This document shows positions 7,515 to 12,936 of a stretch of 12,936 nt of DNA, piece after piece. A model generated the notes under the pieces. That model had not been told where the DNA came from, did not search any database, and was given only the letters and a program-made list of their open reading frames with translations. The first letter of the stretch is position 1; the number at the start of each line of letters is the position of its first letter. A program made the translations under genes and the position numbers. Source of the DNA: an uncultured Dermabacteraceae bacterium (GTDB lineage Bacteria > Actinomycetota > Actinomycetes > Actinomycetales > Dermabacteraceae); NCBI GenBank assembly GCA_943913905.1, contig CALTZZ010000064.1, positions 1 to 12,936 on the forward strand, in the 5' to 3' direction.

Positions 7515-8309
7515 ATGGTATGCGTGGCTCAGATGAATGATGTCGTAGTGCGGCGTGGAGACAAGGCTCTCCTTGACTCCGTCTCCTTTCAAGCGAACGA
7601 AGGGGAGCGCTGGGTCGTCCTCGGCCCCAACGGGGCGGGGAAGTCGACCCTGATTCGCCTCTTGGCCGCGCGGCTGCATCCCACGAGCGGAAGCGTGAAC
7701 CTGCTTGAAGAGAAGATGGGCCGCACCGATGTCTTTGAACTGCGCCCACTTCTGGGGCTTGCTAGCCAGGAGCTCGCCGATTCGATTCCTGCTCAGGAAA
7801 AGGTCATCGACGTTGTGGTGACTGCGAGCTATTCGGTCGTGGGGCGCTGGCGCGAAGAGTACGACCCTGAAGACCTGGACCGCGCCAAGACCCTGCTGTC
7901 TGTTTTCGGCGTTGCTCACCTCGCAGAGCGCACTTTCGGAACACTGTCGACTGGCGAGAAGAAGCGTGTTCTTTCTGCTCGCGCGATCATGACTGACCCG
8001 GAATTGCTTCTTCTTGATGAACCCGCGTCTGGCCTTGACGTTGGTGGCCGCGAAGAGCTCATGCGCTCACTTTCCACGCTGGCACAGGACCCTGCTACCC
8101 CCGTCACGGTCATGGTGACGCACCATCTCGAAGAGATCCCCGCAGGGTTCACCCACGCGCTCTTGCTGCGTGAAGGCGGCGTTGTTGCAGCTGGTCCCGT
8201 GGGCGATGTACTGACCTCGCAGAACCTTACGCGTACATTCGGCCTTCCACTCGTCGTTGAAGAAAAGGGTGGTCGCTGGAGCGCCCGTGCGCTCGACCCC
8301 ACCGCCTGA
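7515..8309 (+). CDS. ModF/Caf16-like ABC transporter ATP-binding protein
   Basis: This is a single ABC ATPase domain of 264 residues with no membrane segment, and no permease gene is adjacent. It carries the Walker A GPNGAGKST (37-45), Q-loop SQE around Q85, signature LSTGEKKR (144-151; a Thr variant of LSGGQ), Walker B LLLLDEP (164-170) followed by ASGLD, and the switch histidine in VTHHLEE (H203). The overall layout resembles the ModF/Caf16 group, whose partners are mostly unknown, so the substrate cannot be named. ATG 7515 would suit a leaderless mRNA. A GTG at 7524, ten bases after GGAGG, is an alternative start losing three residues. The stop overlaps the next start by one base (TGATG), indicating co-transcription and coupled translation with the RNA methyltransferase gene. 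Confidence 0.9.
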   Translation: MVCVAQMNDVVVRRGDKALLDSVSFQANEGERWVVLGPNGAGKSTLIRLLAARLHPTSGSVNLLEEKMGRTDVFELRPLLGLASQELADSIPAQEKVIDVVVTASYSVVGRWREEYDPEDLDRAKTLLSVFGVAHLAERTFGTLSTGEKKRVLSARAIMTDPELLLLDEPASGLDVGGREELMRSLSTLAQDPATPVTVMVTHHLEEIPAGFTHALLLREGGVVAAGPVGDVLTSQNLTRTFGLPLVVEEKGGRWSARALDPTA

Positions 8310-9121
8310 TGCTCATTTCCATGAGCGAGGAGCCGCAACATCCGCTTCTCGCCGACTACGTGTCGATGACGGACGTCAAGCTCCGGTCGATCCTTGAGGT
8401 AGAACGCGGCCTGTTCATGGCCGAGAGCTTCAACGTTATCGATCGCGCTCTGCGCGCTGGAGCCGTCCCACGTTCCTACATGATGAGCGAAAAATGGCTC
8501 CCCAAATTCGAGCCTCTGTTCGCACAGCACCCAGACGTCCCTGTATTCGTGGGGAGCGAAGCGGAGCTCGAAGCCACGACCGGCTTTCATGTGCACCGTG
8601 GCGCTCTCGCGTCGATGCAGCGGCCCGAGCTGCCGAGCGTTGAACACGTGCTCGAAGGTGCCCGCACCGTGGCCGTGCTCGAGGACATCGTGGATCACAC
8701 GAACGTGGGTGCCATGTTTCGTAGCGCTGCTGCTCTTGGCGTTGACGCCGTCCTGGTCACTCCACGTGCTGCAGATCCGCTGTATCGCCGCTCTATTCGG
8801 GTATCGATGGGCACGGTGTTTCAGGTGCCGTGGACTCGGTTGTCGTCGTGGCCAGGCGATATTGGGGTGTTGCGCGAGTGCGGTTTCGACACGCTTGCTC
8901 TCGCCCTGACCGAGGACTCCGTTCCTTTACACCGGGTGGATCTTTCCCCCGGCCGCAAAGTGGCCTTTGTTTTAGGCACGGAAGGGCACGGACTGTCGCC
9001 GCGCACGCTGCGGGCCGTGGACCAAAGCGTGATCATCCCTATGAGTGGGGGAGTCGATTCACTCAATGTTGCCGCAGCGAGCGCTGTGGTGTTTTGGCAG
9101 AGGCAGCATTCGCTTCTGTGA
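8309..9121 (+). CDS. TrmH/SpoU-family RNA 2'-O-methyltransferase
   Basis: This is a SPOUT-class enzyme that would transfer a methyl group from S-adenosylmethionine to a ribose 2'-OH in rRNA or tRNA. The 270 residues consist of an N-terminal substrate-binding domain (about 1-110) and a knotted catalytic domain. SpoU motif 1 is DHTNVGAMFRSAAALGVD (129-146), with N132 and the catalytic-type R138. Motif 2 is FVLGTEGHGLS (220-230). Motif 3 is IPMSGGVDSLNVAAASA (243-259). The target (such as the RlmB, TsnR or TrmH sites) cannot be assigned from sequence. The start overlaps the ABC gene stop by one base; an ATG at 8321 (MSEEPQ) is an alternative. A small hairpin lies just after the stop, ahead of the SOS region. 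Confidence 0.92.
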   Translation: MLISMSEEPQHPLLADYVSMTDVKLRSILEVERGLFMAESFNVIDRALRAGAVPRSYMMSEKWLPKFEPLFAQHPDVPVFVGSEAELEATTGFHVHRGALASMQRPELPSVEHVLEGARTVAVLEDIVDHTNVGAMFRSAAALGVDAVLVTPRAADPLYRRSIRVSMGTVFQVPWTRLSSWPGDIGVLRECGFDTLALALTEDSVPLHRVDLSPGRKVAFVLGTEGHGLSPRTLRAVDQSVIIPMSGGVDSLNVAAASAVVFWQRQHSLL

Positions 9122-9130
9122 TCTGACGAT

Positions 9131-9146
9131 GGTGTGAGCTCACGCC
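9131..9146 (+). terminator. Weak candidate hairpin after the methyltransferase gene
   Basis: GGTGTGAGCTCACGCC is a near-perfect palindrome that can fold to a six-pair stem (one G-U pair) with an AGCT loop. It lies 10 bases after the stop. It is not followed directly by a T-run, so intrinsic termination is doubtful, and it might equally be a protein-binding palindrome. Confidence 0.3.
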
Positions 9147-9186
9147 CTGGGCTTCACTTTAAATGTCTCACCCTCACCTCACACTA

Positions 9187-9200
9187 AGAACAGTTGTTCG
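9187..9200. promoter_or_regulatory. LexA (SOS) box A upstream of imuA'
   Basis: AGAACAGTTGTTCG matches the Gram-positive/mycobacterial LexA pattern CGAAC-N4-GTTCG with one mismatch at the first base, and contains the perfect arms GAACA/TGTTC. It precedes a gene family known to be LexA-regulated in mycobacteria. It would be the distal operator of a pair. Confidence 0.7.
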
Positions 9201-9207
9201 ATAGTGG

Positions 9208-9237
9208 TTGCAGTATTTTCTGTTTTCGCACTATTGT
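9208..9237 (+). promoter_or_regulatory. Candidate SOS promoter of the imuA'-imuB-dnaE2 operon
   Basis: TTGCAG (9208-9213) and TATTGT (9232-9237) are separated by 18 bases, a plausible -35/-10 pair. Initiation would fall inside LexA box B, so bound repressor would block polymerase. The elements are imperfect and only the context makes them persuasive. Confidence 0.4.
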
Positions 9238-9238
9238 T

Positions 9239-9252
9239 CGAACAAGTGTTCT
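9239..9252. promoter_or_regulatory. LexA (SOS) box B upstream of imuA'
   Basis: CGAACAAGTGTTCT matches CGAAC-N4-GTTCG with one mismatch at the last base. It ends 21 bases before the imuA' ATG and overlaps the expected transcription start. With box A it forms a tandem pair whose centres are 52 bp apart. Confidence 0.8.
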
Positions 9253-9273
9253 AACGGTGTGAAGGGAGAGTGC

Positions 9274-10065
9274 ATGAGCATCGCAGCGGTTGATGTCCGT
9301 GCTGAGCGGCTTGCGCACGCTCATGCCGTGTTGGGAAAAGCCGAAGCCAAAGTGGCAGGTGTGGCTCCTGTGCGTTCGGCTCCTCATCTCACAAGGGAGC
9401 CGGGTGGCAGTGCAGTACTTCCTGTCCCCACGCCTCTCACTCCTCTTTTCCCTCGCGGAGGAATTCTCCCGGGAAGCAGTATCGGGATCGACGGGAATGC
9501 TCGTTCGTCTCTGACCTTCGGCCTCGCTGGTGCATCCATGGGGGAGGACTCGTGGTGCGTCATTGTGGGGATGCCCCATGTGGGGGCGGGAGCTCTCGAG
9601 GGCCTGGGGGTTGACCCTGCACGCACGGCGCTGGTTCCAGAGCTCGGACCGCGGGCAGCTCACACACTGTCTGCTCTCATCGATGGGCTTGACGTTGTGG
9701 TCCTCGGAGCCGACCTTCCCCTTGCTCCCGCTCTCTGGCGATCCTTGACCACACGTGCCCGCGCACACGGAACCGTCATTATGCAGGTGGGCGCCGTGAC
9801 GCCAGGAACGAGTCGCGACCTGAACCTTGCAAGCGAACACCACGCATGGATCGGAATCTCTCGCGGAAGCGGGCGTGTCCGCGTGCGCCGAATCGAAGTG
9901 CGAGCGAACGGCCGGGGCGTCTTACCGGGAACGTCCGTGTCTATCGAGCTTCCCTCCGTCCAGGGATCACTCCGTGCATTGCCAGCGCTCTCACACACGC
10001 CTCACCCCGCAGAAAAGGTCCCATCTCGCCATTCGCACCTATCACTTCTGAAAAAAGCGGGGTGA
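9274..10065 (+). CDS. imuA': ImuA' mutasome accessory protein (RecA-like, degenerate P-loop)
   Basis: A 263-residue RecA/SulA-like accessory factor of the SOS mutagenesis complex. In mycobacteria ImuA' acts with ImuB to enable DnaE2 translesion synthesis. The RecA-like core is visible: LFPRGGILPGSSIGIDG (58-74) matches the strand-loop leading to Walker A, but the P-loop itself reads GNARSSL (74-80) without the GKT/GKS lysine, so ATP binding is unlikely. This degeneracy fits the family. DSWCVIVGMPHVG (92-104) and LDVVVLGADLPL (139-150) correspond to later core strands. The basic tail (SRHSHLSLLKKAG) may be flexible. ATG 9274 is chosen because GGGAG lies six bases upstream; an open extension to 9208 would cross the LexA box. 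It shares its stop region with imuB. Confidence 0.85.
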   Translation: MSIAAVDVRAERLAHAHAVLGKAEAKVAGVAPVRSAPHLTREPGGSAVLPVPTPLTPLFPRGGILPGSSIGIDGNARSSLTFGLAGASMGEDSWCVIVGMPHVGAGALEGLGVDPARTALVPELGPRAAHTLSALIDGLDVVVLGADLPLAPALWRSLTTRARAHGTVIMQVGAVTPGTSRDLNLASEHHAWIGISRGSGRVRVRRIEVRANGRGVLPGTSVSIELPSVQGSLRALPALSHTPHPAEKVPSRHSHLSLLKKAG

Positions 10066-10070
10066 GCAGT

Positions 10071-11804
10071 ATGACCATGCCTCTGGATTCAGCCCACTCC
10101 GAAGCGCTAAGCGCTACTCGAACAGCATGCGTGCGCATTACCAACTGGCCTTTACTCGCTGCACTCGAGGTACGCGAACGCGCCGGGGACCCCGTCCCGG
10201 ATCAGTGCGCGCTCATGGAGTCTCACCGCGTATGTGCAGTGGACCCTGCCGCGGCTCGCCTCGGCGTCATGGAAGGGATGAAAAAACGTGCGGCACAAGC
10301 ATTGAGCCCCGACCTCGTGCTTCTTGAGCAGGATCGGGACGCGGAATGGAGCGTATTCGAAACGGTCGCCTCAGCCGTGGATACGGTTGCTTCCGGGGTC
10401 GAATCTCTGCACCCTGGGACTCTCCTCCTGCATGCGCGTGGCCCCGCCCGCCACGCCGGTGGGGAAACCGAGCTCGCTCAAGCACTTCTGGATGCAGTCG
10501 CGGACCTCACCGACCGGGAATGTTCGGTAGGGATAGCCGACGGCCCACTTGCTGCAATTCTTGCTTCCCTCACGGGGAGAATCGTGAAGCCCGGCGAGTC
10601 TGCGCGGTTCCTTGCACCGCATGCTCTCAGTGCACTCATGCACGCACCACTCGCGCAACGTGCGCGCTTTCGCTACAGGGAGCGTGTCGCCGATGACCCG
10701 CGCACTATGTCCGAGGCGATCGGGCTTCTGCACAGGCTCGGACTTTCCACGCTGGGGGATTTTGCCGCACTTCCGCACGCGTCCGTCGCGGAACGTTTCG
10801 GCCCACAACTCGCACTCGCTCACGTCCTTGCCCGCGGGGGAGAACCATCAGAACCACCACGGCACCGAGCACAGCAACCCGTACTTGTTGAACGCTCGCT
10901 TGACCCACCGCTCGAACGCGTAGACCAGGCAGGCTTCGTGGCTCGGCCGATGGCTGACGAACTGGAAGAAAAACTTCGACGGCGTGCCGAAGTCTGCACG
11001 CGGCTCAGAATCGTAGCACGCAGTGAGCACGGAGACGAGCTGGAACGCACCTGGCGACACGACGGCGCGCTCAGTACCAGTGACGTCGTGGATCGGGTGC
11101 GTTGGCAGTGCGATGCTTGGATTCGGTCCGCCGCCGTCAATGCACGCCGCGCACCCGAACATCAAGTGCGCACAGGGGCCATCGTGCACCTGCAGCTCAT
11201 CCCTGTTCAGCTCATGAGTGCTGCTCAGCACGCTCCTGGCCTCTGGGGAAAGCAAGGGGAAAAAGCCGCGCGAGCTACACGCGCTCTCACACGAGTGCAA
11301 TCCATGGCAGGTGAGAATTCTGTTCTTGTGCCGCGTAAAAGCGGTGGAAGACTCGCGTCAGAAACCATGAGAATGCAGCCGTTTCGCAGCGGAGAACCAG
11401 CACGCCTGCTGAACGGGCCATGGCCAGGGGCTCTCCCCGCACCGCTTCCCACAACTGTCTTTTCGCCACGACCAGCAGTGCGGCTCACAGATATGAACGG
11501 AAACCCCGTCGTTATCGATGCGCGCGGTGTCATGAGCGCCCCGCCCTGCACACTCACATTCATTCCCACGTCGGATGCTGATTCCACGCCTCGCCTGCCA
11601 GCTGCGCTCGCCTCGTATCGCCCAGGCTCGCCCTGCCGAGTGACCGCGTACGGGGCACCCCACGTGATTGATCAGCAGTGGTGGTCACCATCACGCACGA
11701 CGGCCCACCGGGGCGCACGCATGCAGGTAGTCCTCGACAACGGCAGCGCTTTCGTCCTCCTCTCTGAAGCGGGTCACTGGGAGGTCGAAGCCCTCTATGA
11801 CTAG
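10071..11804 (+). CDS. imuB: ImuB, catalytically inactive Y-family DNA polymerase homologue
   Basis: In mycobacteria ImuB is the hub of the mutasome, binding DnaE2, ImuA' and the beta clamp. From ATG 10071 it has 577 residues. The N-terminal strand ACVRITNWPLLAALEV (19-34) and GVMEGMKKRAAQALSPDLVLL (65-85) align with the Y-family palm. Where an active enzyme carries its Asp/Glu pair this protein reads LLLHARGPARHAGGE (118-132), so polymerase activity is not expected. A helix-hairpin-helix-like stretch is GLLHRLGLSTLGDFAALP (218-235), with little-finger-like sequence to about 380. HAPGLWG (387-393) sits where the clamp-binding motif is expected but is imperfect. RALTRVQSMAGENSVLVP (404-421) starts the conserved tail. 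A GTG at 10062, overlapping the imuA' stop as GTGA, is an alternative start. Confidence 0.88.
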   Translation: MTMPLDSAHSEALSATRTACVRITNWPLLAALEVRERAGDPVPDQCALMESHRVCAVDPAAARLGVMEGMKKRAAQALSPDLVLLEQDRDAEWSVFETVASAVDTVASGVESLHPGTLLLHARGPARHAGGETELAQALLDAVADLTDRECSVGIADGPLAAILASLTGRIVKPGESARFLAPHALSALMHAPLAQRARFRYRERVADDPRTMSEAIGLLHRLGLSTLGDFAALPHASVAERFGPQLALAHVLARGGEPSEPPRHRAQQPVLVERSLDPPLERVDQAGFVARPMADELEEKLRRRAEVCTRLRIVARSEHGDELERTWRHDGALSTSDVVDRVRWQCDAWIRSAAVNARRAPEHQVRTGAIVHLQLIPVQLMSAAQHAPGLWGKQGEKAARATRALTRVQSMAGENSVLVPRKSGGRLASETMRMQPFRSGEPARLLNGPWPGALPAPLPTTVFSPRPAVRLTDMNGNPVVIDARGVMSAPPCTLTFIPTSDADSTPRLPAALASYRPGSPCRVTAYGAPHVIDQQWWSPSRTTAHRGARMQVVLDNGSAFVLLSEAGHWEVEALYD

Positions 11805-11827
11805 CCCACTAAGCGGAGCACGTCACC

Positions 11828-12929
11828 ATGAGTAGATGGTTCCTCGGTCCGCCGAAATGGAGTGACCTCGAAGCTGTCCTCAGCGATAGGCCCGTGACCG
11901 TAGCACCGCCAGTCACGGTGGAGCGGACAGGACGGCTCGGCACATGGAATGAAGAAGCGCCGGAGAGCGCCACCACGGATACCTCCCGGGTATCCACTGC
12001 AGCACCGTATGCGGAACTGCATGCTCACTCTCATTTTAGTTTTCTCGACGGGGCATCCAGCCCCGAACACATGGTGGCGGAAGCGAAACGGCTCGGGCTC
12101 GAAGCCCTCGCTTTGATCGACCACGACGGCTTCTATGGCGCGATCCGCTTCATGAAAGCAGCTGCACAAGCCGAGATCGACACCGTGTACGGCGCAGAAC
12201 TATCCCTTGGGTTCCCCCCTCGCGGGTGCAGAGCCAGAGCACACCAGCAAGCCTCGAACGCGTAGCCTCGATCCCGAGGGGGAGCACCTCGTCGTGCTTG
12301 CACGAGGCATTGAGGGGTATCGGACGCTGTCGGCCTTGATGGCACGTGCGCACCTGGCAGGCACAGAAAAAGGGGAGCCACGATATTCACGTACGGCTAT
12401 ATTTGAGGCGCTAGCTACGAGCGACCTGCTCGTGTTGACCGGGTGCCGGAAGTCAGCGGTCCAGAAGGCAGCACGGGAAGCCCTTGCCGATGGGGATCTC
12501 GAACGTGCTGCCGTTGCCGTCGCGGAAGCATTGGACTCCTTGCTCGCTGCAGCGGGGGAGCGGAACGTAGTGGTGGAGCTGCCCGTCAGTGGTGACCCGC
12601 TCGAAGGGGAATTGCACGACGCACTCGCTCAAGGAGCACGGCTCACCCGCGAAAAACATGGGCTCACTAGCCAGCAACTGCCCGTCGTGGCAACGACCAA
12701 CGCCCACTATGCACGTCCTGAAGACAAGCGTCTTGCCGATGTTCATGTCGCGCTGCGGGCAAGCATGGACCTCTCTGAAGCAGACCCTTATCTTCCCGCG
12801 GGACTGGCACACTTGCGATCGGGCTCCGAGATGCACGCCCTGCTCGGACGCTATCCGGAAGCAATCACCGAATCAGTGCGGCTAGCTGTAGTTGGTCATG
12901 ACGTTGTCGACGCCGGTGTGGAGGCGTGA
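11828..12929 (+). pseudogene. dnaE2: DnaE2 error-prone DNA polymerase III alpha subunit, frameshifted and cut short
   Basis: dnaE2 encodes the SOS-induced C-family polymerase that does the actual lesion bypass with ImuA'/ImuB. The start ATG 11828 has GGAG nine bases upstream and lies 23 bp after imuB. MSRWFLGPPKWSDLEAVLSD and the PHP domain follow: ELHAHSHFSFLDGAS (63-77, with H65, H67, H69) and ALIDHDGFYGA (95-105). The frame ends at a TAG at 12263-12265 after an unrelated tail. Homology resumes in the next frame from about 12219: HLVVLARGIEGYRTLSALMA, AHLAGTEKGEPRYS, LPVVATTNAHYARPEDKRLA, GLAHLRSGSEMHALLGRYPEA. Removing one C from the C6 tract gives GAELSLGFPLAGAE and a continuous frame of 366 codons, which then meets TGA at 12927-12929. 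DnaE2 is normally over 1000 residues. Mutation, sequence error near the window end, or recoding could explain this. Confidence 0.85.
12214..12219 (+). other. C6 homopolymer at the dnaE2 frameshift
   Basis: Six consecutive C follow GGGTT at the point where DnaE2-like coding sequence passes from the first frame to the next. A tract of five C would keep the reading frame. Homopolymers are hot spots for both replication slippage and sequencing error. The upstream frame reads TTC-CCC-CCT here, so +1 slippage of the proline tRNA would also join the frames. Confidence 0.75.
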
Positions 12930-12936
12930 GGCCGGG

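Noticed and set aside
7450..7749. Upstream extension of the RNB nuclease frame to ATG 7749
   Set aside because: The extra 100 residues are the antisense of the ABC ATPase N-terminus, including Walker A, and look like Arg/Pro-rich noise. GTG 7449 has a ribosome site and starts a family-like sequence.
7916..8698. Minus-strand open frame of 260 codons under the ABC and methyltransferase genes
   Set aside because: Both genes on the plus strand have complete catalytic motifs. The antisense translation is a GC-driven shadow without recognisable motifs.
9208..9273. N-terminal extension of imuA' to 9208
   Set aside because: It would translate LexA box B and lacks a ribosome site. ATG 9274 has GGGAG at good spacing.
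9184..9843. Minus-strand open frame of 219 codons over imuA'
   Set aside because: It covers the LexA boxes and runs antisense to a recognisable ImuA'. No domain is seen.
9846..10061. N-terminal extension of imuB inside imuA'
   Set aside because: The translation is Arg/Pro/Ser-rich with no similarity to ImuB, and it would overlap imuA' by over 200 bases.
12207..12929. The second dnaE2 frame as an independent gene starting at TTG 12207
   Set aside because: It has no ribosome site and its sequence is exactly the missing continuation of the DnaE2 PHP domain, so it is the same gene out of phase.
1..12936. CRISPR array, insertion sequence, toxin-antitoxin or phage genes
   Set aside because: No regularly spaced repeats, transposase, integrase or tRNA motif is visible. 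The gene set is ordinary chromosomal metabolism, RNA processing and SOS repair.

Overview
The window is GC-rich, densely coded, and looks chromosomal and actinobacterial (Actinomycetota). Supporting signs are a divergent glgC/glgA pair, a 236-residue FabG with the actinobacterial N-terminus, a short RNB-family exoribonuclease, a lone ModF-like ABC ATPase beside a SpoU-type RNA methyltransferase, and an imuA'-imuB-dnaE2 mutagenesis cassette behind mycobacterial-type LexA boxes. A Micrococcales or Dermabacteraceae-like host would fit, but that placement is a guess from gene content and style. I see no rRNA, tRNA, CRISPR array, insertion sequence or phage gene.

Left part (1-2450). A partial minus-strand gene runs off the left edge. 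It encodes a Pro/Trp-rich, single-pass membrane protein with an extracytoplasmic domain. A short divergent promoter region separates it from fabG (fatty-acid synthesis reductase), which is followed by a SixA-like histidine phosphatase.

Glycogen part (2500-5106). glgC (ADP-glucose pyrophosphorylase, minus strand) and the glgA/glgM-type glycosyltransferase (plus strand) diverge from one intergenic region. Together they would make ADP-glucose and transfer it to an alpha-glucan or maltose-1-phosphate product.

RNA part (5114-9121). A minus-strand pair holds an RNB-domain ribonuclease and, overlapping it by an ATGA, an unrecognised protein. Divergent to it, a soluble ABC ATPase overlaps a TrmH/SpoU 2'-O-methyltransferase gene by one base.

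SOS part (9122-12936). Two LexA-type boxes, with centres exactly 52 bp apart, precede imuA', imuB and dnaE2. ImuA' has a degenerate RecA-like P-loop and ImuB is a catalytically dead Y-family polymerase homologue. DnaE2 would be the active error-prone polymerase, but its frame is broken: the PHP domain starts in one frame and continues in another after a run of six C at 12214-12219. Restoring the frame still gives a stop at 12927-12929, just after the sequence stops resembling DnaE2. Either the mutasome polymerase is inactivated here or the end of this sequence contains errors. This is the most noteworthy point in the window; no wholly new system is evident.
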